Source of the DNA: Trueperaceae bacterium | GTDB lineage: Bacteria; Deinococcota; Deinococci; Deinococcales; Trueperaceae | Reading direction: 5' to 3' | NCBI GenBank assembly: GCA_002707365.1 | Contig: PAMQ01000017.1 | Span: forward strand, 114,500-178,499 | Length of the DNA stretch: 64,000 nucleotides | Shown here: piece by piece, positions 8,923 to 18,160 of the stretch | Numbering within the stretch: position 1 is the first letter of the stretch | Layout of the letters: each line of letters starts with the position of its first letter | Notes under the pieces: generated by a model | What the model saw: the letters and a program-made list of their open reading frames with translations, nothing else | Databases searched by the model: none | Told to the model about the DNA's origin: nothing | Position numbers and translations under genes: made by a program

Positions 8923-9840
8923 TTAGAACGTTGTCTTGTCATCGTCGTTAAACTGTAAAATTCGGTCAAAATCTTTATCTAGACTGCCCGCTTCTGAATC
9001 ACTCTCATGCATAGTTTCCGTTGGATTTATTTTGTGGGCTGACCATGTTCGTCCATACGTTTTTGAATAATTATTTCCATTCCGTTCTGTATCGTCTACA
9101 TTATTATCGTTACCTATTGTTGCTTCCAGATCGTCTTGCCTGACACTCTCATCTAAGGCTGCTCGTACCTCAGGAGATAATTCAGTACTAAATTCGGGGC
9201 GTTTTGGGAGGGTAATATTGAAGATTTGACCAGATATGCCGGAGGCTTGGCTAGAACCAAGGAATAGTGCAGTTTTTGAAAGGCGAGCATCGTGTCTGGG
9301 GTCCGAAGAAATTCTGGACGGGAAGATGAGATTGACCCTGACTGAAGCAATTTGACCATTAATTGCTGCTGAAAGCTCCTGCATGGCCCCCCTAACCGAA
9401 ACCATATGAGGTTCGGAAGAGCTAGTTGGGGGACCAACTATAACAAACCAAAGCGGTCTTCCCAAATCGGAAGCCGCCTTAAGAGTTAAGAATGAACTAA
9501 TTACGTTTTCCTGCTGTATAGTTCTGAACTCGGTTTCAGTGAGATTGCAGAAAGGAGTATTGCTTTGTTGGGTTGCTGTATGAACCACGCCAGTTAAATC
9601 CCCAAATATCTCACGAACTTTTGTAAAGACTTTTGTTACATCAAACTGTACTGACATGTTAGCTTGGATAGGAATAGCGCGACCACCTTGTGATTCAATT
9701 TCTGCGGCAGTTTTTGAGGCGAGGTCAGCATCGGGATCTGTGCACACTACATCGTGACTAGTTTGACCAAACGCAAAGGCAGCTGCCCGTCCGTAGCCCT
9801 GCCCGACGTTTGTGATGATTACAACATTAGCGGACGCCAT
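8923..9840 (-). CDS. Short-chain dehydrogenase-like protein, catalytic residues lost
   Basis: Rossmann-fold protein of the SDR superfamily: beta-alpha N-terminus with a modified nucleotide motif TNVGQGYG (residues 10-17, where the usual TGxxxGxG has Asn for the first Gly), an acidic residue after beta-2 (CTDPD), and the family segment IASVRVNLIFPSRIS. The catalytic YxxxK is absent: the aligned pair reads Met146 and Arg150. A hydrophilic, Asn/Asp-rich tail of about 80 residues follows the fold. Likely a non-catalytic or altered SDR. The start at 9840 is chosen because TAGGCT lies seven bases upstream; an in-frame ATG at 9861 is the alternative. Confidence 0.7.
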   Translation of the reverse strand: MASANVVIITNVGQGYGRAAAFAFGQTSHDVVCTDPDADLASKTAAEIESQGGRAIPIQANMSVQFDVTKVFTKVREIFGDLTGVVHTATQQSNTPFCNLTETEFRTIQQENVISSFLTLKAASDLGRPLWFVIVGPPTSSSEPHMVSVRGAMQELSAAINGQIASVRVNLIFPSRISSDPRHDARLSKTALFLGSSQASGISGQIFNITLPKRPEFSTELSPEVRAALDESVRQDDLEATIGNDNNVDDTERNGNNYSKTYGRTWSAHKINPTETMHESDSEAGSLDKDFDRILQFNDDDKTTF

Positions 9841-9847
9841 ATCTATA

Positions 9848-9853
9848 AGCCTA
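9848..9853 (-). promoter_or_regulatory. -10 box, leaderless SDR-like gene
   Basis: TAGGCT on the minus strand, seven bases before the ATG at 9840. It lies inside the optional N-terminal extension, which argues against the longer start. Confidence 0.4.
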
Positions 9854-10064
9854 CTGCGCATTGCAGTAACTCTACAACCTCTACCCCAGAGTTCCCACTG
9901 ATCTAACCCAAAAAAGAGCTGAATAATGCTTAGAGGAGAGACCTAGGGTGATTAGTCAGGCTGAAATTATATGTTTTTAAGGTGCAAGGACGGAGAAAAA
10001 CCACAACTCAGCAGTGGGGAATAAGTGGATACTTAAGTTGTATTGGGTAGGATTGTTAGGACGC

Positions 10065-10073
10065 TGCTAGAAT
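10065..10073 (+). promoter_or_regulatory. Extended -10 promoter of accDA
   Basis: TGCTAGAAT is an extended -10 element about 45 nt before the accD start; the run of G at 10105-10111 then serves as ribosome site. No clear -35. Confidence 0.4.
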
Positions 10074-10118
10074 AGGGCGTGTTAGATCAAAGAGTACCCT
10101 CGAAGGGGGGGTTGGGTC

Positions 10119-11006
10119 TTGGCGCTTGAACGGTTTTTCCGCCGTAACCGGCCGACACGTGGGGATGATGAAAATAGCCCAGCTGGGCTGTGGTTGAAAT
10201 GCGACTCTTGTAACTCCCAGATTTACCGGAAGGATCTGGTTGGGAACCTTTACGTTTGTCCTGAGTGTGATCACCATCATCGTATGCCTGTCGAAGCTCG
10301 AATTGAATTTCTTGTAGATGAAGGAAGTTTTCAACGGTGGTCAGGTGATGTTATGCCTGAAGATCCGCTGGCTTTTGTTGATACTGAGACTTACACCGAA
10401 CGTATGTCTAAAGTTCAACAGAAAGCTGGTCGACCGGATGCAATTGTAACAGGAGCAGCTCAAATAGATGCAGAGCCTATTGCGATAGCAGTAATGGATT
10501 TTTTCTTTATGGGTGGTTCGATGGGGTCTGTCGTTGGCGAAGAGTTCGTGCGAGCTGCGGAACGAGCAGTAGACGAGGGCCGGTCATTAGTTGTATTTAC
10601 GGCCTCAGGGGGCGCAAGAATGCAGGAGGGCGCTCTTAGTCTTATGCAGATGGCAAAGACTACTGTTGTTCTCGAAGCGCTGTCCCAGAAGCGATTACCA
10701 TTCATTAGCGTTTTGACTGATCCTACGACCGGTGGGGTAACTGCTAGTTTCGCTACCTTGGGAGATTTGATTCTTGCGGAGCCTCGAGCCCTGATATGTT
10801 TCGCGGGTCCCAGGGTGATACAACAGACGATTAAGCAGGAACTACCTGAAGGCTTTCAGCGTTCTGAATTTTTATTGCGGAAAGGCATGTTGGACGATGT
10901 AGTTCAACGTCGTGATTTGCGAGACAGATTGGCGATATATATCCGTATGCTGCGGGGTGGACTACGTGAACCGTCGGCGGAGGTTAAACGTGCCACTGTC
11001 TTTTGA
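10119..11006 (+). CDS. accD: Acetyl-CoA carboxylase carboxyltransferase subunit beta
   Basis: Beta subunit of the carboxyltransferase that makes malonyl-CoA for fatty acid synthesis. The N-terminal zinc finger has its four Cys in CDSCNSQIY and [10 protein letters not shown] (residues ~28-50), followed by the crotonase-like fold with SGGARMQEG (~165) and [11 protein letters not shown] (~200). The start is TTG, chosen because a G-run (GGGGGGG) lies eight bases upstream and the next in-frame start would remove the basic N-terminus. It overlaps accA by 17 bases. Confidence 0.95.
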   Translation: MALERFFRRNRPTRGDDENSPAGLWLKCDSCNSQIYRKDLVGNLYVCPECDHHHRMPVEARIEFLVDEGSFQRWSGDVMPEDPLAFVDTETYTERMSKVQQKAGRPDAIVTGAAQIDAEPIAIAVMDFFFMGGSMGSVVGEEFVRAAERAVDEGRSLVVFTASGGARMQEGALSLMQMAKTTVVLEALSQKRLPFISVLTDPTTGGVTASFATLGDLILAEPRALICFAGPRVIQQTIKQELPEGFQRSEFLLRKGMLDDVVQRRDLRDRLAIYIRMLRGGLREPSAEVKRATVF

Positions 11007-11940
11007 AAAGCCTATCGAGGATTTAGAAATAAAGATCAGCGATATGAAGACTTACGCCAGTGACCAGGAACTTGATTTGACCGAAGAAATTGATCTTCTT
11101 GAGCGACGTCTTGACCGTTTAAAGGTAGAGACGTTTTCTAGTCTTTCACGGTGGCAGCGTGTTCAGGTTGCAAGAGCACCAGGAAGGCCTACCAGTTTTG
11201 ACTATTTGCAAACTGTGTTTACTGATTTTCAAGAACTTCATGGAGATCGAATTCTTGGTGATGATCCAGCGGTAGTTACGGGTTTAGCTAGGCTTGATGG
11301 ACGCAATTTGATTGTAATTGCACAACAAAAGGGGAGGGATACGAAAGAGAATATACAACGAAATTTTGGTATGTCACATCCGAGTGGTTATAGGAAAGCC
11401 ATCAGGATGTTTGATCTGGCAGACAAGTTCAGATTGCCAGTTATCACTCTTATAGATACGCCAGGTGCCTACCCGGGAGTTGCCGCAGAGGAACAGGGGC
11501 AAGCATGGGTTATTGCTGAAAGCATTAAACGTATGAGTCGATTAGAGGTTCCTTCTGTTGCGGTCATAGTCGGGGAAGGGGGATCTGGTGGTGCCTTAGC
11601 GATAGGGGTTGCTAATAGGGTGCTGATACTAGAGAACGCTATTTATTCGGTAATTAGCCCCGAGTCGTGCGCAGCTATTTTATGGCGTGATGCAGCGGAA
11701 GCTCCTAAGGCAGCCGAATCACTTCGACTTACCGCTCGAGATCTTATCGAATTAGAAATTGTTGACCGGGTGGTTTCTGAACCTATAGGCGGTGCCCATA
11801 AAGAACCTGACGAGGCCATGAGACTAGTAGGTAGAGCTATTATCGAAGAAATCGATAAGCTAGTTGACCTGACGCCTAACGAGCTTATTCAACAGCGCCA
11901 AACTCGATTCAGGGAATTAGGTCGGTACCAGCTTGTTTAA
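10990..11940 (+). CDS. accA: Acetyl-CoA carboxylase carboxyltransferase subunit alpha
   Basis: Alpha subunit partner of AccD. From the GTG at 10990 the protein is 316 residues, like Escherichia coli AccA, and starts [16 protein letters not shown], which matches the family N-terminus; a GGAGG ribosome site sits six bases before it inside accD. Motifs include [38 protein letters not shown] and [12 protein letters not shown]. The frame is open back to a GTG at 10912, but that extension is the shadow of accD. The 3' end overlaps the convergent rpe by 32 bases. Confidence 0.96.
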   Translation: MPLSFEKPIEDLEIKISDMKTYASDQELDLTEEIDLLERRLDRLKVETFSSLSRWQRVQVARAPGRPTSFDYLQTVFTDFQELHGDRILGDDPAVVTGLARLDGRNLIVIAQQKGRDTKENIQRNFGMSHPSGYRKAIRMFDLADKFRLPVITLIDTPGAYPGVAAEEQGQAWVIAESIKRMSRLEVPSVAVIVGEGGSGGALAIGVANRVLILENAIYSVISPESCAAILWRDAAEAPKAAESLRLTARDLIELEIVDRVVSEPIGGAHKEPDEAMRLVGRAIIEEIDKLVDLTPNELIQQRQTRFRELGRYQLV

Positions 11941-12592
11941 GAGCTTCATGGAACCTGCCAAGATTTTCCGTGGCATTTGTGGATCTGTTGAATACAGCGC
12001 TTCCTGCAACAAGTATATCAGCACCCGCTGAAGCCACAGAGGCTGCATTATTGGGTGTAATCCCACCGTCGACCTCAATTAGGCATGAAGGGTTGTATTG
12101 GTCTCGCCAACTTCTAACTTTCTCTAAACGGGTATAAGTATTATGGATGAATTTTTGTCCACCGAACCCTGGGTTAACGCTCATTATCAGGACTACATCC
12201 AGCATAGGCAGCGCTTGCTTAATGACTTCCAAGTGAGTCAAAGGATTTACTGCTAGTCCTACACTGATTCCTAATTGTCTAATTTTGCCTAAAGCACTGT
12301 GCAAATGATGAGTTGCTTCAGCATGGATAGTCAGACCGGAAGCGCCAGCTTGAGCGAACGAGGTTAGGTAACGCTCTGGGTCCTTAATCATAAGATGAAC
12401 ATCTAAATAGAGGTTGGTAGTTCTTTTGCAAGCCTCTAGGACAAGAGGTCCAAAAGAAATATTTGGGACGAAATTTCCATCCATTACATCCAAGTGGAGC
12501 CAGTCTACTCCAGCAGCTTCAACTTCAGTAATTTCATGTTCCAGGCAACTGAAATTCGCTGCAAGGATAGAAGGGGCAATCTGCACAGCCAT
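11909..12592 (-). CDS. rpe: Ribulose-phosphate 3-epimerase
   Basis: Interconverts ribulose 5-phosphate and xylulose 5-phosphate in the pentose phosphate pathway. The TIM-barrel protein of 227 residues has the signatures APSILAANF, WLHLDVMDGNFVPNISFGP (metal His and Asp), LIMSVNPGFGGQKF and the phosphate-binding IEVDGGITPNN and AGSAVF. Monocistronic, convergent with accA. Confidence 0.96.
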   Translation of the reverse strand: MAVQIAPSILAANFSCLEHEITEVEAAGVDWLHLDVMDGNFVPNISFGPLVLEACKRTTNLYLDVHLMIKDPERYLTSFAQAGASGLTIHAEATHHLHSALGKIRQLGISVGLAVNPLTHLEVIKQALPMLDVVLIMSVNPGFGGQKFIHNTYTRLEKVRSWRDQYNPSCLIEVDGGITPNNAASVASAGADILVAGSAVFNRSTNATENLGRFHEALKQAGTDLIP

Positions 12593-12856
12593 ATTAACAA
12601 GTGTAGCAGTGCCAGGCTTATAAAGGGCGTTAGGGAAAATTTATCGAGGTATCTTTGTCCTGGGGGTCTAGTTATAAGATCGGGGTAAAGTCAGTTACAT
12701 TAAAGGTGATTTGATTTTTCCCTAACGCTTTCAGATAGGACTCAGAGGAGATTTCCACGGGGAGGGAACTAGTAAAATGTTTCGGACAAGTATGTTCTTA
12801 ACCGTAGACGTATGTCGTCTGTTTTTTGACGATATTGCTTCCTAGGAATTAATGTA
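12593..12856. other. Divergent intergenic rpe/rsmJ
   Basis: 264 nt between divergent genes, expected to hold both promoters. A TTGACG lies at about 12826 with TAATGT close to the rsmJ start, but spacing is not decisive. No repeat or RNA gene seen. Confidence 0.35.
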
Positions 12857-13621
12857 ATGATTGGGATTTCTGCGGCAGAGGATCACCTGCATCAGCGGGC
12901 AAGTTTGATAGCGGAGAATTATGGGTTGCCGATCTTGCCGCCTGGGGAAAATACTTCGCCGTTTAGCCTTCTATTAACTCAAAAACACCTTGAATTACGA
13001 GAGGATAACCGATATTCTCCACCTTTATACGTGGATTTCGGAAAGCCCGACTTCCTTCGACGGTTTTCTGGTCGCAGAAGGAGCGAGGAACTTTTTAAAG
13101 CTCTAGGGAGTGGCGTATCAGTTGATTCAGATCTAATAGTAGATACTACAGCGGGTTTAGGTAAAGATGCTTTTATGCTTGCTGCTTGGGGGTATCGAGT
13201 CCAAGCCATTGAACGTGTACCGGCGGTAGCTGCCTTGCTCGATGACGGTCTCAAGAGAGCCCGGGTCAGTAAAAGTTTAGAGAAAGCGGCTAATAGGATA
13301 ACTAGTGATTTTGGTGATGCGCGAGAGTTGTTACCAAGCTTAATAGAGCGACCTGCTGTTGTATATCTTGACCCGATGTATCCTCAATCTGCTAAACGTG
13401 CACGTAAATCTTTGGGCATGCATCGCTTACGCCAAGTTCTAGGTGACGATACCGATGCTAAATCTCTTCTCGAAATTGCTCTTAGGACTGCTCGCTACAG
13501 GGTCATAGTCAAGAGGTCACGGCGAGCTCCAATTCTTGGCGGAGTTTCTAGTGGTTCTATTGTTGGCCGGACTATACGTTTTGACCTTTACGCCCCTATA
13601 GGAAATCTATCTTTGTGTTAA
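12857..13621 (+). CDS. rsmJ: RsmJ-like 16S rRNA methyltransferase
   Basis: Predicted SAM-dependent methyltransferase of the RsmJ family, which in Escherichia coli makes m2G1516 of 16S rRNA. The SAM motif region VDTTAGLGKDAFMLAAWGY (residues ~95-113) and the catalytic VYLDPMYPQSAKRA (~172) are clear, and the downstream block with GDDTDAKSLLEIAL and VIVKRSRRAP matches RsmJ. 254 residues, normal length. The family is mainly proteobacterial, so a Deinococcota copy is notable; the same fold could act on another guanine. Confidence 0.85.
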   Translation: MIGISAAEDHLHQRASLIAENYGLPILPPGENTSPFSLLLTQKHLELREDNRYSPPLYVDFGKPDFLRRFSGRRRSEELFKALGSGVSVDSDLIVDTTAGLGKDAFMLAAWGYRVQAIERVPAVAALLDDGLKRARVSKSLEKAANRITSDFGDARELLPSLIERPAVVYLDPMYPQSAKRARKSLGMHRLRQVLGDDTDAKSLLEIALRTARYRVIVKRSRRAPILGGVSSGSIVGRTIRFDLYAPIGNLSLC

Positions 13622-13822
13622 GGAAGGATAATGAGAGTAAAACTTATAAAGCTTGGTTGAGGAGTTATTCGATTTAATTTTGTTCACCAAAAGGTGACTA
13701 AATAATGTTGTGAGGAAAACGTAAAAGGGAGACAAAACATGGTTTGTCGAATAATTAAGTATTCGCTACTTGACTGATAATAAATCTTGTTTGGCATAGA
13801 GCTCGTACCGTCGGAAGGAGAA

Positions 13823-14662
13823 ATGGTGAAATCAGAACTGACCATCGCACACATAGCTGTTATAGGTGCAGGAATCATGGGTAGCGGCATCGCGAAGGTA
13901 TGCTTGGCGGGTGGCTTTCAAGTTAGGTTATTTGATCCAGATCCGGAGGCTTTACGGCATGCTGAGTCACGGATAACTAAGAATGGCCAAGCTAAGGAAG
14001 ACTTACTAAGGTTAGATGTTACGGGCGACCTTAAAGTAGCCCTCGAAAATACTGATATGTTGATTGAGGCTGCACCTGAGATGATTGAGATAAAGCAGCA
14101 GATTTTTCGCAGGGCGTCTGATTTAGCTCCTAAGAACGCTATACTTGCTACTAATACTAGCCAACTCTCGGTAACCGATATTGGATCAGTGGTTGAAAGG
14201 CCCCACAACGTTGTTGGCATGCATTGGTTTAATCCGCCAGAGAGAATGGAGCTTGTTGAAATAGTCCAAGCCACCAAGACCTCTCAAGTCACGGTTTCGG
14301 CCACTGAGGAAGTAGTTCGTCGATGTGGAAAAACTTCGGTTGTGGTAGCCGACCGACGAGGATTCGTAGTTACAAGGGCCGTTGCTGCAAGTATCCTTGA
14401 AGGAATTCGAATATACGAAGAGGGAGTTGCCCAGCTCGAGGATATTGATACGGCAATAAAGCTTGGTCTTAATCACCCGATGGGACCATTGGAGCTTGCA
14501 GACTATATTGGCTTGGACACGCTTCTTTTGATCGCTGATTCTATGACAAGCACAATGGGTGACCGCTTTCAGGCCCCTCAGGTTCTTAGGGCTCTAGTTA
14601 AAGCTAACAGATTAGGTCGCAAAACAGGTCGGGGATTTTACAGTTATGACGTTAAAAATTAA
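13823..14662 (+). CDS. 3-hydroxyacyl-CoA dehydrogenase (3-hydroxybutyryl-CoA type)
   Basis: NAD-dependent oxidation of 3-hydroxyacyl-CoA, as in beta-oxidation, butyrate or phenylacetate pathways. Rossmann motif IGAGIMGSGIA at residues ~14-24, the catalytic His in VVGMHWFNPPERMELVEI (~135), and the C-terminal dimer segment GLNHPMGPLELADYIGLD are present; about 279 residues, single-domain form. The ribosome site GGAAGGAG ends two bases before ATG 13823 and five before GTG 13826, so either start is possible. No other fatty acid oxidation genes lie nearby, so its pathway cannot be fixed. Confidence 0.9.
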   Translation: MVKSELTIAHIAVIGAGIMGSGIAKVCLAGGFQVRLFDPDPEALRHAESRITKNGQAKEDLLRLDVTGDLKVALENTDMLIEAAPEMIEIKQQIFRRASDLAPKNAILATNTSQLSVTDIGSVVERPHNVVGMHWFNPPERMELVEIVQATKTSQVTVSATEEVVRRCGKTSVVVADRRGFVVTRAVAASILEGIRIYEEGVAQLEDIDTAIKLGLNHPMGPLELADYIGLDTLLLIADSMTSTMGDRFQAPQVLRALVKANRLGRKTGRGFYSYDVKN

Positions 14663-14752
14663 AGCACATTGATGATATTTCGTTAGAAGGTGGTTTAGCA
14701 GCGCAGTTGGCTAATAAAATAATATTTGACATTTCGGGGTCTTACCTTCTCG

Positions 14753-14782
14753 CAAAAAAGCCTCCTAAGAAGGAGGCTTTTG
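14753..14782 (-). terminator. Rho-independent terminator after tRNA-Gln
   Basis: GCCTCCT and AGGAGGC form a strong stem with a short loop; on the minus strand it is followed by a T6 run and sits immediately after the tRNA-Gln(UUG) CCA end. It may also stop plus-strand transcription from the dehydrogenase gene. Confidence 0.75.
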
Positions 14783-14854
14783 GCTGGCCCACAGGGATTC
14801 GAACCCCGACCGACCGGACCAAAACCGGTTGTCCTGCCATTAGACGATGGGCCA
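14781..14854 (-). tRNA. tRNA-Gln (UUG anticodon)
   Basis: Full cloverleaf on the minus strand: acceptor TGGCCCA/TGGGCCA, D-arm, anticodon stem ACCGG/CCGGT with loop TTTTGGT (anticodon TTG), TTCGAAT T-loop, discriminator G and encoded CCA. Reads CAA. Differs from the next tRNA by one base only. Confidence 0.97.
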
Positions 14855-14941
14855 ATGCAAGCTGTCGGATTTTAACGGTGTGCGTGGTCAGGTGTCAAGG
14901 AATTTCGGTGGATGATTGTCTTTTTATAATTACCACTAGGG

Positions 14942-15015
14942 TGGCTGGCCCACAGGGATTCGAACCCCGACCGACCGGACCAGAACCGGTTGTCCTGCCA
15001 TTAGACGATGGGCCA
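14942..15015 (-). tRNA. tRNA-Gln (CUG anticodon)
   Basis: Same cloverleaf as its downstream neighbour but with loop TTCTGGT, giving anticodon CTG, which reads CAG. CCA is encoded. Promoter-proximal member of the pair. Confidence 0.97.
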
Positions 15016-15028
15016 TCACACATTCCCA

Positions 15029-15057
15029 AGTCTAGAAGCGAGGACGCTAGGAGTCAA
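15029..15057 (-). promoter_or_regulatory. Promoter of the tRNA-Gln pair
   Basis: On the minus strand TTGACT (15052-15057) and TAGACT (15029-15034) are spaced by 17 nt and end 13 nt before the tRNA-Gln(CUG) 5' end. Confidence 0.7.
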
Positions 15058-15128
15058 TAGTAAATAGTTGTAACCAAAGTTCATTGGATAAGATATACTC
15101 GTTTCGCTTACCAAATTGATGGTAGCAA

Positions 15129-15220
<92 letters not shown>

Positions 15221-15252
15221 ACACAAAGATAGCTTAGGGGTTAAATGCTGGT

Positions 15253-15258
15253 TATTAT
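15253..15258 (+). promoter_or_regulatory. -10 box, leaderless upp
   Basis: TATTAT followed by seven bases and the upp ATG, no Shine-Dalgarno. It lies directly after tRNA-Ser, so upp may also be read through from that gene. Confidence 0.4.
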
Positions 15259-15265
15259 ATAACCA

Positions 15266-15892
15266 ATGCCAGTCAAGTTAATCGACCATCCACTTATTCA
15301 AGATAAACTTTCGTATCTTAGGGATAAATATACTAACGTTGGCGATTTTCGTTTGCTCTGTGGTGAAATGAGCCAACTTATGGCTTATGAAGCGACGAGA
15401 GACCTGCCTCTTAAAGAATTAGAAGTTGATACGCCAATCTCTCGCGCAAAAGTAAAACGACTTGTTCGCAAACCAGTGGCTCTAGTTGGAATCTTGCGAG
15501 CTGGCCTAGTGATGATTGACGGTATGCTTCGGGTTTTACCTTCTGCTGACGTCGGGCATATCGGTCTTTCTCGTGACCCAAAGACTTTGAAGCCTATGGA
15601 GTATTACTGTAATTTACCTCCGAATCTAAGAGACCGACAGGTATTTCTCCTTGACCCAATGCTAGCAACTGGGGGTAGTGCCGTGGCATCAATAGATTTA
15701 CTTAAGGCGAAAGGGGCCGCAAATATTAGACTACTTTGTATTCTCGGGTCACCCGAAGGAGTAGAGGCTGTAACTAATGCCCATTCTGATACTGATATTT
15801 TGCTTGGTGGGCTCGACCCTAGATTAAATGAAAAGGGTTATATAGTTCCAGGTTTAGGTGATGCCGGGGATAGAATTTACGGAACTCGGTAA
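15266..15892 (+). CDS. upp: Uracil phosphoribosyltransferase
   Basis: Salvages uracil with PRPP to make UMP. The 208-residue protein has the family motifs VGILRAGLVMIDGML (~76), the PRPP loop LLDPMLATGGSAVA (~128) and the uracil-binding C-terminus GDAGDRIYGTR. Normal length. Followed 44 nt later by the wecA-like gene. Confidence 0.97.
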   Translation: MPVKLIDHPLIQDKLSYLRDKYTNVGDFRLLCGEMSQLMAYEATRDLPLKELEVDTPISRAKVKRLVRKPVALVGILRAGLVMIDGMLRVLPSADVGHIGLSRDPKTLKPMEYYCNLPPNLRDRQVFLLDPMLATGGSAVASIDLLKAKGAANIRLLCILGSPEGVEAVTNAHSDTDILLGGLDPRLNEKGYIVPGLGDAGDRIYGTR

Positions 15893-15936
15893 ACTTCGCA
15901 TTGTAATGCTTGAAGTAACCGTATGATGGAATTTAC

Positions 15937-17016
15937 ATGAACCTAAACTACCTGCTGATGGCCACCCTCGCATTTTTGGCCGCACTTATTTCCGTCGCTT
16001 CTTTAGTACCTCTTGTTCGTAAGTTCGCAGAAAGAATTGGTGCTGTACAACAAGGTGGCGGTCGTTGGGTCCATAGCGGGGCGTTACCTAACATAGGCGG
16101 CATTGCCATCCTTGGGGGCTTCCTTTTGTCTCTGGTAGTAGGGAGCCTTGTCCGACCAACGTTAATTGACGCTTTTCGGGTAGAACTTTTAGCCATTGTC
16201 ATTGGTGGTGTTTTGATGACTTTGGTCGGTTTCATTGACGATATTTGGGAGATATCGCCAGTTATGCGCCTTGCGACGCAAACGGTTGCGGCAGCCATAC
16301 TTGTTGTAAATGGTGTGCGAATTGGATTTATTACCAACTACTTCGGTGATTCAAGTTATCTGTTCATCCCAGATGTTCTCGCGATTGTTTTGACTTTGGT
16401 TTGGGTAGTAGGCTTTACGAATGCTTTTAACTTTATTGACGGGCTAGATGGTCTGTCGTCTGGTATAGCGGCAATAGCAAGTATGTGTCTTCTAGTAGTG
16501 TCGTTACAACTCCCTGATAGAGGAGCGGCTGTTCTCCTACTTGCTGCGTTAGCTGGGTCTTCACTAGGGTTTTTGAGGCATAATGTTAGTCCTGCGAAGA
16601 TAATAATGGGTGATTCTGGCGCTTATCTTCTCGGCTACATTCTTGCGGCTGTAAGTGTGCTCGGTGCTCTCAAAGTAACGGCAGCTGTTACTGTTGTAAC
16701 CCCAATATTGATACTGGCTTTACCTGTTGTGAATATTACTCAGGTTACGCTGAGACGCCTAAGCCGAGGGGAGAACCCTGCGGTTGCTGCAAACGACCAT
16801 ATACATGATTTGTTGCGTGAGCGGAGTGGTTCCCACCGAGTAACGGTGTTATTGCTTTGGGTAGTTACGTTATTGCTCGGAGGATTGGGCATGATTTTAT
16901 CTAACACCCCACCCCTTCTCACATATTTTACTCTTTTGATGATTGTGTTGATGATAGCAGCCGTAACTTTATTAAGATTATTTGAATTGCGGCGAGAACG
17001 AATATCGGCATCGTGA
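15937..17016 (+). CDS. wecA: Undecaprenyl-phosphate N-acetylaminosugar-1-phosphate transferase (WecA/TagO/MraY family)
   Basis: Membrane enzyme that loads a sugar-1-phosphate (GlcNAc in WecA) onto undecaprenyl phosphate to begin surface polysaccharide synthesis. About ten membrane helices; family motifs VGFIDDIWEISP, NAFNFIDGLDGLSSGI, MGDSGAYLLGY and the cytoplasmic AANDHIHDLLRERSGSHR are present. 359 residues. It overlaps the UDP-GlcNAc 2-epimerase gene by four bases, which favours a cell-wall or surface glycan role over peptidoglycan MraY. TATGAT nine bases before the ATG may be its -10. Confidence 0.92.
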   Translation: MNLNYLLMATLAFLAALISVASLVPLVRKFAERIGAVQQGGGRWVHSGALPNIGGIAILGGFLLSLVVGSLVRPTLIDAFRVELLAIVIGGVLMTLVGFIDDIWEISPVMRLATQTVAAAILVVNGVRIGFITNYFGDSSYLFIPDVLAIVLTLVWVVGFTNAFNFIDGLDGLSSGIAAIASMCLLVVSLQLPDRGAAVLLLAALAGSSLGFLRHNVSPAKIIMGDSGAYLLGYILAAVSVLGALKVTAAVTVVTPILILALPVVNITQVTLRRLSRGENPAVAANDHIHDLLRERSGSHRVTVLLLWVVTLLLGGLGMILSNTPPLLTYFTLLMIVLMIAAVTLLRLFELRRERISAS

Positions 17017-18149
17017 TTCACCGTGTTTGCGTTGCATTTGGTACTCGTCCCGAGGCTTCAAAAATGGGACCAGTTGTAAGAGCGCTTCGCGACCAACCGA
17101 ATCTAGAGCCAATCGTATTGGTAACGGGGCAACATAGAGAACAGCTGGATTCTATGCTGAGAATGTTTGAGATTCCGGTTGATGTTGATCTCGGGGTTAT
17201 GACTGAGCGTCAGGCTCTATCTGATCTGGTTGGAAGAATTGTTCCTGCAGTCGGGCAAGTGCTTCGGGAGTTAGCTCCCGAATATGTACTTGTGCACGGT
17301 GATACCTTAACGACTTTTGCAGTGTCTTTGGCATCTTTTTTCGAGAACATTCCTATTGGTCATGTAGAAGCTGGACTACGTTCGCATGATCTCACCCAGC
17401 CGTTTCCTGAGGAGGCTAATCGTCGACTCACGGATGTGATTACCGATCTTGATTTTCCACCGACCTCTTTAGCGAAGGACAATTTGATCAACGAAGGTAA
17501 GCCAAGAGAAACCATAGTCGTTACTGGGAACACAGCAGTTGATGCAGTACGGTTCGTTGCTGGTCGGTTTCCGCCACCGTCAGCTATACCTGATGGTGAG
17601 GTGATAGGAATTACCCTCCACCGAAGAGAAAATTTGTCAATACTGCCTGAACTAGCTGAGGTAATCGCAGAAGTCGCTTTGGCTTATCCCCATATTACGT
17701 TTATTTATCCGGTCCACCTTAATCCGGTCGTTAGGGAAGCAGTGTGGCCTGCGCTTGGTTCTATTAGCAACGTAATACTTGATGATCCGTGGGATTATCC
17801 GAGCCTAATTAGCCTCCTTCAGGCGTCCAGGTTGTTCATTACGGACTCTGGGGGTATTCAAGAGGAAGGGGCGGCTTTAGGTGTACCAGTAGTTGTTGTT
17901 CGCAATGTTACTGAGCGGCCTGAGGGTGTTGATACCGGGATACTTCGCCTAGTCGGTACTAACCCTAATCGAGTTAAAAGCCAATTGTTGCAGCTAATTG
18001 GTGATGATGAGGAGCTTTTTACCATGCGTGCATCTCCTAATCCCTATGGTGATGGCAAAGCTGCTAGTCGGATTACCCAAGCTGTAGCTTGGCGGCTTGG
18101 TGAGGCCGATCGGCCAGAAGATTGGTTTCCCGACGACTACAGGGGCTAA
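17013..18149 (+). CDS. wecB: UDP-N-acetylglucosamine 2-epimerase (non-hydrolysing)
   Basis: Converts UDP-GlcNAc to UDP-ManNAc for surface polysaccharides. The 378-residue GT-B-like protein has GTRPEASKMGPVV at the N-terminus, LVHGDTLTTFA, GHVEAGLRSHD, TLHRREN and DSGGIQEEGAALGVPVVVVR, all typical. GTG start overlaps the wecA-like stop (GTGA). Confidence 0.96.
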   Translation: MIHRVCVAFGTRPEASKMGPVVRALRDQPNLEPIVLVTGQHREQLDSMLRMFEIPVDVDLGVMTERQALSDLVGRIVPAVGQVLRELAPEYVLVHGDTLTTFAVSLASFFENIPIGHVEAGLRSHDLTQPFPEEANRRLTDVITDLDFPPTSLAKDNLINEGKPRETIVVTGNTAVDAVRFVAGRFPPPSAIPDGEVIGITLHRRENLSILPELAEVIAEVALAYPHITFIYPVHLNPVVREAVWPALGSISNVILDDPWDYPSLISLLQASRLFITDSGGIQEEGAALGVPVVVVRNVTERPEGVDTGILRLVGTNPNRVKSQLLQLIGDDEELFTMRASPNPYGDGKAASRITQAVAWRLGEADRPEDWFPDDYRG

Positions 18150-18160
18150 CAACTGTTACG

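Noticed and set aside
10912..10989. N-terminal extension of AccA from GTG 10912
   Set aside because: Entirely inside accD; family N-terminus and a GGAGG site fit GTG 10990.
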